Positions 11,131-22,350 are shown, counted from the stretch's first letter. The stretch: DNA of 50,000 nt from Prorocentrum cordatum (GCA_963575745.1 CAUYUJ010014336.1:271097-321096), one strand, 5' to 3'. Notes: a model not told the origin generated them from the letters alone. Numbers and translations: made by a program.

Positions 11131-11330
11131 AATCTGAAAGGGGCCCTGGGACACACAAGTAAATACACTCAAACAAAAGGATTCCCCATCTTTTCCCATG
11201 TTTCCTGTGTTCTTATCTCCCCCCCAATCCCCACATCTTCCCATCTTTTCTCGGGAAGCGACGATTCATTGTGTCTGTGTGTCTCTCCACCTCCTGACAA
11301 CCAACTGATGGGTCCACCGCAATTGAGCAG
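11131..11330. repeat. Dispersed repeat, copy 1 of 3
   Basis: Shares GAAAGGGGCCC, GACACACA..TAAATACAC, GGATTCCCCAT.TTTTCCCATGTTT, CGACGATTCATTG and GTCCACCG in order with 26216-26405; the 3' half also matches 40437-40535. Each copy lies near a GGA tract. Confidence 0.8.
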
Positions 11331-11369
11331 GGACCGACCGCCCCGGCCTTCCTATAGTCATACCACGAC

Positions 11370-11422
11370 ATGTTCTTAGAACCCAAAAACGTTCTAAGAA
11401 CACAAGCAATGTTCTTAGAACC
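11370..11422. repeat. Three spaced 11-bp palindromes
   Basis: GTTCTTAGAAC at 11372 and 11410 and GTTCTAAGAAC at 11390, centre to centre about 19 bp. Could be a protein-binding array or remnants of an inverted repeat; function unknown. Confidence 0.6.
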
Positions 11423-11845
11423 TAACCCCGGTGCGTTAAAACAGGACAGTCCCGGCCAGAAATGCTCTATCGGGGATGGACAGACCCCCCTTTAGTAGAA
11501 TGTAGTTTAATGAAAACGACCTGAGGCCCAAACCTGGCGGGCGCAAGCCTGGAAAATAGCGGCCACGGCGCCCTCTCGAGAACCGAAAGCGGACAATTCA
11601 CTAATCGACGTGTCACTGTTGGGGGTTCTGTCCACCCCCGATTCTGAGAACATTTCGTGGAAACCACAAAAGGTTTTTAGAACATCGTTTGGTAGGGCTA
11701 TAGGCACGCCGGACGCTTCGCCACCGCTTGACGCAAGTCCGCCTCGCGGACCGATCGTGGGCGCTTGTGTCTGTGTGTGTGTGTGCGTGTGTGTCTTCCC
11801 CTCCTCCTGACAAACCAGCGGATGGGTCCACCGCAAGTCCGCCTC
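11423..11845. other. No gene; partly repeated sequence
   Basis: 11764-11835 repeats 11270-11320 (CTCCTGACAA, GATGGGTCCACCGCA) with a longer TGTG run. The rest is not recognised. Confidence 0.5.
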
Positions 11846-11979
11846 TGGCCATCGCTCGGACGTCCATTCCCTGTGTTTTTGTTCGGCTTCGTGCGTGGTT
11901 TTTTTCGCCAAATGATCGAGGATGCTCCTCGATGGTCCTCGCCGAAGGAAAAATGCACACGTCCGAGCGATGCCAAGGC
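11846..11979. mobile_element. 134-bp foldback element, copy 1
   Basis: Ends CTGGCCATCGCTCGGACGTC and its near-complement (ACGTCCGAGCGATGCCAAG). An inner stem ATCGAGGA-TGC-TCCTCGAT and TTCGGC/GCCGAA pairing suggest a multi-branch fold. A second copy is at 23132-23264 and a partial one at 25374-25465. Confidence 0.8.
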
Positions 11980-12204
11980 CTCGTGGGGCGCTCGTGGGTG
12001 CCTCGGGCGCCGGCCCGGGTCGGCCGAAGCGCCGCCCGGTGGGCGCCTCGCGGGAGGCCCCGTGCGCCGGCGGGGCCCGCCGAGGCTGCCCAGCGGTGGG
12101 CGCCCGTGCGCGCCTGCGCGTCGGTCTCGCTGCAGACTGTACCCCACAGCGCTCACGACACGGACATGCACAATACATCAAGAAAGCAGTCCATGAGCAT
12201 AAAC

Positions 12205-12208
12205 GAAA

Positions 12209-12259
<51 letters not shown>

Positions 12260-12290
12260 GTGTATATATATTTACACACATACACATGGC
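12205..12290. repeat. (TA)n microsatellite
   Basis: Perfect TA run with a few TATG interruptions, ending in a short CACA stretch. Confidence 0.95.
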
Positions 12291-13015
12291 GATAGCTCCC
12301 TGTGGCCTTTTTTATGGCGTCGCTGTTATGATCAGGTTATGATGTATCCTTCCTCCATGCTTCTTCTTCCTCAGCATCGCCCTACCCTGCGAAGTAGTTA
12401 TTCCCCATCCTCCTCAGCTCTTTTTGCAGGGCCTCCTCCTTGGAGAGCCTCTTGGGGGCCTCACGATAATTTTTAAAAGGGCTCCTTGGGGCCGTCCGGA
12501 GGCCTCCTGGGCGCCTCCTGGGGGCCTCTGGGGGCTTCCTCGGGCCACCCCGCTTCCAACCGCGGTCTCCCTGAACGACAGGGTCACGATCTGGAATGCT
12601 TCGGATGGAATCTTGGGGCCATCCTGGGCCGTCACGGGGCTCTCTAAGGCCCTGGCAGTCTTGAAACCCTGCTGTGCCGTCCTGGGGCTCCTCTGGACTG
12701 CCTGGAAACCCTTTCGGATGGCTAGGGGGCGATTTTCGAGCCTCCTGAGCGGTCTTGGACGCCCGGAGGACCGAAGCACGGGGCGTCCCCCAGATCATGC
12801 AAGAATCTTGGAAAATCACTGTCTTTTTCTGCGTGTCGGAGTCCTCTTTGGCGTCTTCTTGGGGTCGTCTTCGGGTGTCTGGTGGGTGTCTGGGGGGGCG
12901 AGCTGCCGCCTTCTTGACCGATTTGGGCCCGTTGCTCAGGCCCAGCAGGGTCTTCCAGGACCTCTGAAACCCCTGGGGGGCCTCCCCTGGCGGCGCGCAC
13001 AAGGGGGTGGGGGGT
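12291..13015. other. No gene; cryptically simple GGCC/CCAAGA-type sequence
   Basis: On the minus strand it is made of loose CCAAGACGGCCCAGGA and GGCCCCAAG variants, similar in style to 9790-10100 and 37840-38320. Open frames on both strands are read-through. Confidence 0.5.
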
Positions 13016-13028
13016 GGGGGGGGGGGGG

Positions 13029-13122
13029 GCTTCTTAGAAGCAGGCTGCTGCTTAGAAGGCGCTGGCCTTACATCTACAGATAAGGCCCGCGCCTTCTAAG
13101 AAGCAGAGGCGCTTCTAAGATC
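13029..13122. repeat. Inverted repeat (hairpin) with ~42-bp arms
   Basis: Left arm holds CTTAGAAG, GCTTAGAAGGCGC and GGCCTTA; right arm is the complement; the loop is CATCTACAGA. Flanked by a G run on the left and C runs on the right that extend the symmetry. Confidence 0.85.
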
Positions 13123-14815
13123 CCTCCCCCCTCCCCCCACCCCCCTCTGCGCGTGGCTGAAGGGGCGTCCAGTGGGTCCCTGGGGCCACGGATCCGGTCC
13201 CCAAACGGGCCAAGATACCCTCTGCAAAGTTCCAGTGCGGCCCACGAGACAGTCGTCATGCGGGGGCCTCGTGGTGTGGAATGGGCTCCTGGAAAGTTTG
13301 GGTCAGATTTGAAAGATCAGGGGCCATCTGGACCTGAGACCTCCTGCAGCCACCGCCTGGCCCACTGGGGACTGCTTCGGCAATTTTCGAGTCCACCTTC
13401 GGACCAACGGGCCAATCTGGGGCCCAATGGGCCATCTGGGCGCCACCCTGGGTCGGCTTGGCGGCCAACGGGCAGGAGCCTTTCATGTGCTGCTGTGGCA
13501 GATGATCCAAACAGTCCCCCCTGACACCTCCCTCAAAAGAGGAGCCGAGCCATGTCACATGTAGCGGCCTTCTGGGCGGTGCCCGACGGGCCGCCACACA
13601 TAATGCTTCGTTGACGCTGTGGCGTATTCGTAGGTATGTGTCAAACTGAAAGCTCGAGCTTGTGCACACGACGGGCATACAGCCAATGCCGCTTGAGCAA
13701 GCGGGGGCATAACGCCACCCAGCTATGAACGTGAAAGCACCTGGCAAGAATAGCAAGGCCCACTCCTGAAGGATATCTGGGATGCTACCAACAGAGCGAG
13801 CGACCTCCACCTAATGGCGACAGGGGCTGCGGAGACAGCGAGCAGAACACAAATAATAGAATATAACGACTTGGGAACCAAGCGAAACTGTCAAACAGGT
13901 TGCACGATTTCCAAATCCGCCGACCCTTCGGCATGTGTGGGACGCTGTCGTCGTCTTCGTCGTCGTCATCGTCGTTGTTAGTGCCAAGGCATGTTTTGGA
14001 ACGACCAGAGAAAACAAACGTTGCAGAGTTGAATCGATCCCCTTCTTGTTTATCCCCTCTCTGACGGAGGGGTGGGGGGTCACCGGGGGTGGGAGAGGGG
14101 GGGAAAAGGGATCTCCCCTGTGAGGGGAAAAGGGCCTCGGGGGAGGACCCGCCTGCGGTGGGGAGGGTCCGCCCCCCCCCCCCCTCGGGTCCAAGCGGGT
14201 CCGGGGAGGGGGGGGGGCGCCAGCGGGGGTCGTTGGGGGAGGTCCCGCCTTCCGGGTCGGCGGCGCCCGCCGGAAGGCCTTCACAATGTACGGGCCCAAG
14301 ATGGCGTCGCGCCCCGCCCCCCCCCCAAGGCCTCATGATGTTCCCAGCTCGCCTCGGGATGTCCCGACAAGATGCCCAACGATGCCTTCAGCGAGGCCCT
14401 CAGGGACCAACAGAAAGAACATTCGGAATTTCACCGCCAATTGCTGCCGAAGCTTTTCCGCGTCCGATCGCCTTGGGAAAACTTCCGAGAACCCCAACCG
14501 AGTTTCGAGACGGCACAATACGCGGTCCGTCTAGACGTCCGCAATCTCGTTCATCCAAGCCCACCCTCTGCAAACGAGCTCGGTAAAACATCCGTGCACG
14601 AGGTGGCCCCGAGAACCCCGACAGGCCCACAGCGGTCTCCCAAACTGGCCCCGAGAGGTCCCCCGAGAAGCCCCCGAAACCCGCGCCAGTTCAGGCAGGC
14701 CACTGCACCAGAACGACTCGTAATTAGCATCTTCAACATCCTTCTCGCTGCTGCGCTGCTGCGCGGGTACGGTGGCGGGAAACGCTCCAATATAGGCCGA
14801 CTCCCCCCCGCTGAC
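13123..14815 (-). other. Intron sequence without gene, G-rich in its right part
   Basis: 13123-14060 is of ordinary complexity with long open frames on both strands but no recognisable protein. 14060-14260 is very G-rich on the plus strand with runs of 4-10 G. No chaperonin exon is missing between exon i and the micro-exon. Confidence 0.5.
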
Positions 14816-14938
14816 CTTGATGACGGCAACGCCACCGCTGAGCTTCGCAAGTCTCTCCTTCATCTTGTCCTTTTCGTACTCCGACGTCGAGGCGTCGATC
14901 GCGTCGCGTATCTCCTCGCAGCGCTCGGATATTCTGGC
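14816..14938 (-). CDS. HSP60: Hsp60 exon i: second intermediate-domain segment
   Basis: 41 codons, [20 protein letters not shown]...[10 protein letters not shown]. It matches the RxxQIRxxIExxTSxYxxEKLxxRLAKLxGGVAVIK block linking apical and intermediate domains. Acceptor CCAAG|GCC. The donor ATCAAG|GTCAGC is one of only two GT donors in the gene. Confidence 0.95.
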
Positions 14939-15192
14939 CTTGGAATGTCTCTCCATCTCGGGAGGTCACGTGAGCAACGCGAAGCTGAAGCGAGTCACGA
15001 GCTGGTTATCACATGCGTTCTTCTAGGCACGTTTCTCGTGAATCAAAGCCTGCTTATGGTCACGAATCCCACACGTTTCACCAACTTGACTGGAGCCCTG
15101 TGGGAATGGCCAGAACCGAACCTCTTCGCAGCGTGCTTTCAGGCATGCTCTGCCCTGGCTTCTGCCCAAAAGGAGGCGGGAGGGGGGACAAG

Positions 15193-15256
15193 GGGGAGAG
15201 AGAGAGAGAGAGAGGAGAGGGAGGGACGGAGAGAGAGAGAGAGAGAGACAAACAGA
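15193..15256. repeat. (GA)n tract
   Basis: GAGAGAGAGAGA runs broken by GGAGAGGGAGGGACG. Confidence 0.9.
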
Positions 15257-15552
15257 ACGGGTGAGGCAAGGCTGGGAGGGGCCAGGAGGGGGCACGCGGA
15301 GTGCCGAAGACGACGACGAACCCATTGGATCGACTTCGAGCCGAGAGGGGTTTGGCATCGCTGTTCGCTGCCGCGCGAACCACTTCTGCACTGCTCAGAC
15401 AAGCGTCTTGGACGCCGCGCCGCGCCCAAGGGGGCCAGATCGCCCTCGGTGCGCTGGTGGCTGTCCGCCGCGCGGGGGGCCTCGGGGCTGTCGGCGGGGG
15501 TGGCGCCTCCAGGGGGCGCAAGGGACGATCCAGCATTCGCTGGAATGGATCA

Positions 15553-15655
15553 CTAGGCAAGCGCGTTCCGCTGCTCGCAGCGTCACTCCTCGCAGATGGC
15601 CCGGATCCGCCGTAGGGGGCTGCACAATAGATTGCATCGAGGCGAACGTGTTTTT
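15553..15655. mobile_element. Partial foldback element (family of 19183-19325)
   Basis: Carries the left arm text AGCGCGTTCC..CTGCTCGCAG, CTCGCAGATGGCC and GGATCCGCCG, but the right arm is absent or decayed. Confidence 0.65.
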
Positions 15656-15671
15656 ATGACATTCGAGAAGG

Positions 15672-15930
15672 TGGTGGAGGAGGAGCAGGAGGAGGAACAA
15701 TAGGAGAAAGAGGAGGAGGAGGAGGAGGACCAGGAGGAGGAGGAGGAGAAGGAGGAGGAGGAGGAAGAGGAACAATAGGAGGAGCAGGAGGAGGAGCAGG
15801 AGGAGGAGCAGGAGGAGGAGGAGGAGGAGAAGGAGGAAGAGGAGGAGGATGAGCAGGAGGAGGAGGAGGAGGGGGAGGAGGAGGAGCAGGAGGAGGAGCA
15901 GGAGCAGGAGGAGCAGGAGGACCAATGGGT
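15672..15930. repeat. (GGA)n purine tract
   Basis: GGAGGAGCAGGAGGAGGAGG-type repeats on the plus strand, hence (TCC)n in the Hsp60 sense strand. The poly-Leu, poly-Ser and poly-Pro frames are artefacts. Confidence 0.95.
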
Positions 15931-16870
15931 CTGGCCGGTGGGCGCGGGGCGATGAGGGCAATCCGCCCGCGGCGCGGATCTGGCGGCGCTGCGCGCCGCT
16001 GTGGGCGATCCGAAGCGGCACCCGTCGCCAATCCACCCGCCTTCCGCCATTAGGGAGACCACAAAGGACGTACGCGCCCAACTATGTACATGAACACGGC
16101 CCCTCGATCCGCGAGACCGGCTGCGTGATACGAGCATTCGCGCTTTGAGTAAGCTCGAAACCAACGTGGATTCATGTACGTGTACGTCCTTCTTCCGCTC
16201 CTGAGCCATGGTTGCGCTCCCAAGACACGAGCGCGCGCGCCACCTGAGCGACGATCAAAAACGGGTCTTGCGCGAGACGACGCAGCGGCCTTACGCGATG
16301 GCTCACGCGGGCCGCCCGCGCGCACGCCGCAGTGGAGAGGAGGGCGCTCACGAGCGACCTTACGCGAGCAGCTTACGCGCGAATGTCGGCACCGACGACC
16401 TCGTTTTTCGTCGCTCTTACAGCTGGCGACTCCAGCTTGAGACAGCTCCGACTCCCAGCCGCCGCGAAACAGGCGCTTCGGCCGAGGGCTGCCGAACGCG
16501 GTGGGCGTGTGGACTTGCATGGGTGACTAGCTCGCTAATCTTTGCTGCGAATTCTCAAACGTTGTATGCTTGAGGTGGTACAGCAAGGCGACAGTGCCAC
16601 GGACCCGGTCCCTCGCTGGCAACTCGCTGGTGCCACGGAATACCTCGCGGAGTGCTCCCCCGGAGCAGCACGAAAAATGGTAGGTGAACCTGGCAGGTAG
16701 GAATGTGCGCAGAAGGCGACCAGGCTCGCTAGGCCTTGCCCAAGCCCTGGAAGGGATCGGCTGGGGTGGCTCGTCCCCGCGCGCATCATGGAACTCTGAA
16801 AGAGCCTCAGCGTCACCCAAGATGCTGTGCTTCAACGCGCCCTGTGGATCCGCCATCATACCGCGAGACA
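15931..16870 (-). other. Intron sequence with one dispersed repeat, no gene
   Basis: 16255-16420 (GGGTCTTGCGCGAGA, AGGGCGCTCACG, CTTACGCG, GCGCGAATGTCGGC) is matched by 25048-25070 and 25300-25360. The remainder has no recognisable gene. Confidence 0.55.
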
Positions 16871-16925
16871 CGAGGAGGAGGAGGAGGAGGAGGAGGAGCA
16901 GGAGGAGGAGGAGGAGGAGCGTGCA
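16871..16925. repeat. (GGA)n purine tract
   Basis: AGGAGGAGGAGGAGGAGGAG on the plus strand. Confidence 0.95.
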
Positions 16926-17825
16926 GGAGGAGGAAACGTGTCCTCGTGCCTTCGAATTCTCTGTGCCGAAGATTGCGACAACTCTTCAAGGCGTCCAAAT
17001 ACGGGATTGGCGGAGTTCCCACGCGCTGCTTGGCTGAGGGGCAACGTCTAGGAGGGAACTGGCTTGGGGGGGAAACGCCGAGCTGAAATCGGCGATACAT
17101 CGCCGACAGATCGGCGATGGGCCCTCGATAGCGAATCCGCGCGTTCCTGGGCGGGGTGGGCTATCAGGCCCCTCTCGGTAATGGATGGGCGATTGGGGGT
17201 CGATGCATCCACGCTGAGCCCATCCCCCCCGAAACGTTGTCTCCGACTGGTGCTTCCAAGGCTTGGGACGCGATTTTTCCCGGGGTCTTGGGAGCAATTC
17301 CCTCGATCTGAACGCCCCTCGGTCGGAGCAGGGCGAGCTGAGACAACGGCAACTCAAAATCGGTCCCTGTACCCCTGCCGGGGTCCAAACGCACCAGTTT
17401 TCCGAGCTGCGCCTGGCCGTGGCGACGAGGAGGCCCCCCGAAGGAAGCCCAACCACCATTGTACGACGGCGAGCTCGGGGGGGAAGTGAGAAGGGGAGGG
17501 CCTTCTCAGCAAGCTCGAAGTCCTCTGGCCTTCTGGGAAGTTTTCAGTTCCTTCCCCGAAGACACCGACAACTGCTCAGAAGGCCGGAGGGCCTCCGAGG
17601 AGCCCCGCCGCCTTCTGAGAAGGCCTCCTCCCTCTCACCTCCTCCCTCGCCCGCCACCGAGCTGCCTCAACTCGCCCTCCTCTGGCTCACGCGCCGCCCC
17701 CCCCTTCGGGGGGACGCGGCACCAACTGACCACCCCACCACCCGGGACGGGCCCAGCGGTGTCCACTGCCGATCCACCGGTGCTGCATCGCCGATCTCAG
17801 CTCAATATTTGCCCCTCCTGAGCTG
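16926..17825 (-). other. Intron sequence, no gene
   Basis: Contains ATCGGCGAT palindromes at 17090-17125 and several CCTTCTGAGAAGGC-like palindromes at 17495-17640, which recur at 18470 and 19450-19560. No protein recognised. Confidence 0.5.
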
Positions 17826-18002
17826 GCCCCTGCGGACGAGGAGGCAGGAGGCGGGAGGCGGACGAGGAGGAATGAGGAGCAGGAGGGGGAGGGGGAGGAG
17901 GAGCAGCAGCAGGAGGAGCAGGAGGAGGAGGAGGAGGAGGAGGAGGAGGAGGAGGAGGAGGAGCAGGAGGAGGAGGAGGAGGAGGAGGAGGAGGAGGAGG
18001 CC
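17826..18002. repeat. (GGA)n purine tract
   Basis: GGAGGAGGAGGAGGAGGAGG with GCAGCAGCAGGAGG interruptions on the plus strand. Confidence 0.95.
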
Positions 18003-18139
18003 CAGCATCGGCGAACACGCCCCTCCCGTGGGCCGAGAGCGGGGCCGCTCCGGCGCGGAGCCCTCGGCGCAGCGACGGGGGGTGGACTTTTTGGGCATCG
18101 GGGGGAGATGTCGGCGGCGCGCCCCGAAGGGAAGCTATA

Positions 18140-18315
18140 CAATCATCGGCCTGACCTAAGGAACGATCAATAAGGAGCGAAGCCCCTTTTTCTTCCAAGG
18201 GGTAGCGCAGAAGGAGAGATATATAAGAAATAACGCATCGGGAGCCATCAATCACGCATGCAAGCCGAAGGGAGGACCGAGCCCCTTGTGAAAAGTAGGT
18301 GTTCCTTATTCAAGC
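18140..18315. repeat. Dispersed repeat, copy 1 of 2
   Basis: GACCTAAGGAAC, ATAAGGA.CGA.GCCCCTTTTT and CCGAGCCCC recur in order at 25087-25215. The end TGTTCCTTATT is roughly inverted relative to the start, so a decayed TIR element is possible. Confidence 0.65.
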
Positions 18316-19182
18316 CGCTCGCTGTAGGGCAACTATCTTCGCGCTTCGCGCTCCGCGGTTCTCTTCGCGCTTTCGCGCGCCGCCCCCCCCCCCCCCCCCC
18401 CCCAGAAGAGGGCGACTTCCCGTGCCTTCGGGGGGGCCGGGAACACGTCTCGGAGGGCCGCAGGCCCTCCGAGCCTTCTGAGAATACCCACTTCCTCCCT
18501 TCCTCCAGGCCTCGGAACACATAGCGAGCAATCATGCCACGCTCATCGGTCCACGCCCCCTCTCTCCCCCGAGTGTTCAAAGTTGGCGGGGGGTCTGATG
18601 ACTTGCACTTCGACCGCAGTCCCCTCCGCGCGTGCCAACTTTGAATTTGGGGAAGGGTGAACGTTCTCTCTTATTCGACGTCTCGACATTGGGCGGAGGG
18701 GAGGGGGGGTTCTAGCTCCGGACCTCTGCTTAGAGCCACTGTCTGCAACAGTGCGTCCTATGGGGGAGGCTCCACCTGCTCGAAACAGGCGCCAAAACAG
18801 CCAAGATCTACTCCATGGGGGGGAGGGGGGAGGGGGGGTGCGAGGGCCCGCGCCGATCATAAGAAAACGATGACACAAAAGAGGATTCTCGATGAATTGT
18901 TTCCCTCTGCCGCCTCATTTCCCCCCCCCGGCACCCGAACTCGCCGCCGAGCATGGGTCCCGAAGGAACCGGACCCTGGGCCCCAGGGACCTGCCCCCCC
19001 CCCGAGGACTGGCTCCTCCGCCCGAGCCGTCTGCGGGCCGTGCCCGGGCCCGGGGGGGGAGTCGCCCGGAGCCCGAAGCCGGCGGAGGATCTCTGGGACT
19101 CGCGCCCCTCCAGATTCTTCTTCTGCCCGCAAGGCCACAGCTGCATCTTGGGCCTGGTCGAGGCGGGCTCTGTCTGGTAGAC
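18316..19182 (-). other. Intron sequence, no gene
   Basis: Includes a C run (18384-18403), a GGAGGGCC/GGCCCTCC hairpin (18455-18474) and G-rich stretches. Nothing coding recognised. Confidence 0.5.
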
Positions 19183-19325
19183 GAGCGCGTTCTACTACTC
19201 GCAAAGTGACTGCTCGCAAATGGCCTGGATCCTCCGCGGAGGATCTACGATAAAGTACACGAAGTCTGACGTAAGGTTTTTCGGACGTTTGCGAGCAGGC
19301 ACTTTGCGAGTAGTGGAACGCGCTC
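19183..19325. mobile_element. 143-bp TIR foldback element
   Basis: Terminal inverted repeats of about 41 bp with three mismatches: GAGCGCGTTC(T/C)ACTACTCG, then CAAAGTG(A/C)CTGCTCGCAAA. The inner hairpin is GATCCTCCGCGGAGGATC. Partial copies lie at 15553-15655 and 41762-41875. Non-coding; inside the Hsp60 intron between exons h and i. Confidence 0.88.
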
Positions 19326-19843
19326 GGCGATCTGGACAAATGGCGACAACGGCGTGTAGTGATCGATGCCGGCGTGCCTTGGCCGGGGATGTGCGCTGGT
19401 TCGCACTGGAGGTGAGAGGCTGGCAGGCCGCGCCGAGGGGCGAAGCGAGAGGAGGCGGGCCTTCTCGGAGTGCGGCGGGGCTTCTCGGCAGCCCTCCCGC
19501 CTTCTGAGAAGCCCTGTGGCTTCGGAGAGGGCTTCGAAAGCTTCTCAGGAGGCTAGATGAGGAACGAACAGCACGCACCCATACTGGGACGGAAGGGCAT
19601 GGGTGCGTGTTATCGGATCGGGGTCCCCGCTCGAACGGTAGCCTCCCACAAGGGTCCGACAACCCGAACCCATAACCGTAGCCAGTCCTCCTCCCTCCGA
19701 CCCTCCCATGGGTTTTTCTGTGCGTGCCGTTCGCTCGTCAGCTAGAAGCCTTCTGAACCTTCTGAGAAAGCCCGCCGCTTCTGCCTCCCCCCCTGGGGTC
19801 GTCGCCGGCTGATGGTCAGGCGACGGCAGACTGAGCGCGCGGC
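19326..19843 (-). other. Intron sequence, no gene
   Basis: Holds several CCTTCTGAGAAG palindromes (19455-19525, 19745-19775). No protein recognised. Confidence 0.5.
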
Positions 19844-19944
19844 CTTGTCTCCCGCGCCGTCCAGCAGGATCGTGTCGTCCTTGCCGATCGTCACCGTTTT
19901 GGCAGTCCCGAGCTGGGACAGCTGGACATCCTCTAGCTTGCCGC
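19844..19944 (-). CDS. HSP60: Hsp60 exon h: end of apical domain
   Basis: A 101-nt exon that completes a Gly codon and continues [20 protein letters not shown], then [13 protein letters not shown]. It corresponds to the LGxAKxVxxxKDDTxxxDGxGD stretch. Acceptor CGAAG|GCGGC; donor GACAAG|GCCGCG (GC). The repeat AAGGCC recurs at the next acceptor. Exons g and h together add exactly 67 codons. Confidence 0.95.
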
Positions 19945-21089
19945 CTTCGGAACAAAACATTGTTCTGGGACAGGACAAATCTGGGACGGAACACTTTTGA
20001 GGGACAGGCGGTATTTGGGACTGAACACTTCTTGGGTTCGAAATATATCCTGGGGGAGCCAACAAGCTGTTGACTGCCCCGCACAACAATTGTCGGTACC
20101 ATATTGCTTCTGTTGCAATGTTGTCGGGGGCCCGCATCGTGAGCAGACCACTCCCGCGATGATTTGGTGGGTTTCGGCAACAGTGTAGGAGATGGGGAGG
20201 TTGGGGGCGTCTACCATCAGCTGAAGTTCGGCGGTCGCCAAAAAGCAACATAAACACACATTCATTTGCTGACAACGTGCTTCCAGACTTGCACTGTGCC
20301 CCGAGTCAGTTCGACGAAGTAGCGCGAGCCAATGATTCTCCTCATGGACGCGCGTATGCACAAAGCGTCCTATGGCGAGGAGTCCTGCACACTCTGTGGT
20401 AGGCGTGGGGAACATGATAGCTGCCCCGTGAAGTAACTACGACTGCGACGGGTTGCAGCGGGAACTAGTCAAGGACAGCTACAACAAGTCTCATGCAATG
20501 AAGTAGTTGCAGCGTAGGGTGAACATGGGTCGCTTGGCTTGACCATCGGAAGCGACGGGCAACCTCTGGGCAACTATTTGGCAACAGTGATCAACCCATG
20601 TATTAGCTATGACGTGGCTATGAAAGAAGCGATGGTCCACTCTGATCAACGTGCACAACTACATACAAACTACTTTATGTCTGCATACACAATGATGCAA
20701 ACACGCCAAAGGCAAACCTCCCGTCACACAACCAAACCGTGATCGGCCTTCCATACATCGCGTCATTAATTTAGCCAGGCGCCCCGCCACGCAAGACATC
20801 GCGAGTTCTGCATGTTTCATTGCATTCTAAGATGCACCATACGTTAGATGTCCGACATCCCGACGCACAAAAAGATCGGGATGCCCCACGTTCGCCTGTG
20901 CTGCTTAGGGAGCGGCCACGAGCTACAGCTCCTGACGCATGCATTCGCCAACCCACCATGGTTCTCGGGGGGCTGCTGGAGATCCTCCAAAACTATTCTG
21001 GCGAAAGACCCAACCACATGCAGTTGTGAGTGCCCTGATTGTGAGACTGGTCTTCGGTTGAGCTTCCCATGGGGCACTGAAACGTGAGC
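19945..21089 (-). other. Intron sequence, no gene
   Basis: Near the exon h acceptor, 19965-20035 holds three loose copies of GGGAC..AACACTT..GGG. The 160-codon minus-strand frame at 19933-20415 is not recognised and overlaps the exon, so it is not called. Confidence 0.5.
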
Positions 21090-21930
21090 GGGGTGTGCTG
21101 ATTCGGGTGCGGCGGTGCGATGCTGGCGCTGCAGCTGGGACCATCGGACGAACTCTCTACGGTGCCGCGATGCGTGTGAAAAGTGTGCCGAAAACGGGTG
21201 CGGCGGTGCCATGCGGTGCGCTCACTGCCACTGTGGCCTTCGGTGGAGCTCCCTATGGGGCGGCGACGCGTGAGGGGTGCCGAAATGGGCGCGGCGGTGA
21301 CACGAGGGCGCTGCCACTGGAGCCTTCGGTGGAGCTCCCCATAGGGCTACGACACGTGTGAAGGGTGTGCCGAAACGGGTGCGACGGTGTCAATAGGGCG
21401 CTGCCACTGGAGCCTTCGGTGGAGCTCCCCATGGAGCCGCGGAACGTGTGAAGGGTGTGCCGAGATGTGCGCAGCGGTGCCATGCGGGCGCTGTCACTGG
21501 GCCGTGGATTGCGCTATGGGCTGCGATCTGTGTGAGGAGTGTGCCGAAACAAGTGCGGCGGTGCAATGCGGTCACTGCCACTGTGGTCTTCGGTGGAGCT
21601 CCCTATGGGGCGGCGAAACGTTTGAGGAATGTGCCGAAACGGGCGCGGCGGTGCCATTGTGGCGCTGCAACTGGAGCATTCGGTGGAACTCACTATGAAT
21701 CCACGGAATGTGTGATGGGTGTGCAGAAACGGGTTCGTCGGTGCCATGCGGGCGCTGCCGCTGGGGCCTTCGGAAGAGCTCCCAACGGGGCCGCAACACG
21801 TTTGAGGGTTGTGCCGAAACGGGCGCGGCTGCGCCATGCGGGTGCTGCCACTGGGCCCTTCTATGGAACTACCTGTGGGGCCACGAAACGTGCGAGGGGT
21901 GTGCCGACATGGTCGTGCAGATGGCGGGGG
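21090..21930. repeat. 90-bp tandem array (~9-10 units)
   Basis: Units contain GGGTGTGCCGAAACGGGTGC, GGCGGTGCCATGCGG, CGCTGCCACTGG and GGAGCTCCCCATGG. GTGCCGAAAC recurs about every 90 bp (21277, 21367, 21457, 21541, 21631, 21721, 21811, 21901). As 90 is divisible by three, each frame reads through as a 30-residue Cys-rich repeat. Confidence 0.88.
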
Positions 21931-22350
21931 CAAGGTTGGGAGGAGGGAGGAGGGTGCAGCAGGAGGCGGGAATGACGCGGAGCACTGTGTCTTCAACATG
22001 GGGACCCAACATCACAGGATGGTGGGGAATAGGTTAAGTCATGTTCTCAACCACGTTGTCGAATGGTTCGCGCACGCGCGGCCGCTCCTGGGCCCCCTCC
22101 CCGAGAGACCAGTGGCCGCCTGCAGCAGTGCCACGAGGATGGCAAGACCGGGGGCCAAAGTGTGTGCACCTCCTCTGGGGGAAACGCCAATTTCCAGGAT
22201 TGGCCCACACTGGCCCGGGATGGCGCAAGATGGCTCAACAACTACGTCATGAGGTGCCAAGGTGCCTCCAGGATGGCACCGCTCGATGGGTACCTTTTTG
22301 ACCCATGTCCGCCAGCCCTGCACTTCACCGATGTTAGCTACACCAGGCGC
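21931..22350 (-). other. Intron sequence next to exon g, no gene
   Basis: Short open frames only; no similarity recognised. Confidence 0.5.

Noticed and set aside
14372-15556. 394-codon plus-strand frame
   Set aside because: It runs antisense across Hsp60 exon i and has no recognisable domain; GC-rich DNA keeps frames open by chance.
15395-16081. Poly-Leu, poly-Ser and poly-Pro frames over GGA tracts (also 17687-18255, 40666-41116, 48903-49412)
   Set aside because: Frames of (TCC)n repeats; no non-repeat conserved part.
20025-20050. GGGTTCGAA as a tRNA T-arm
   Set aside because: No matching acceptor, D or anticodon arms around it; no tRNA was found anywhere in the window.
19933-20415. 160-codon minus-strand frame
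   Set aside because: Overlaps exon h in another frame and spans its splice acceptor; no family recognised.
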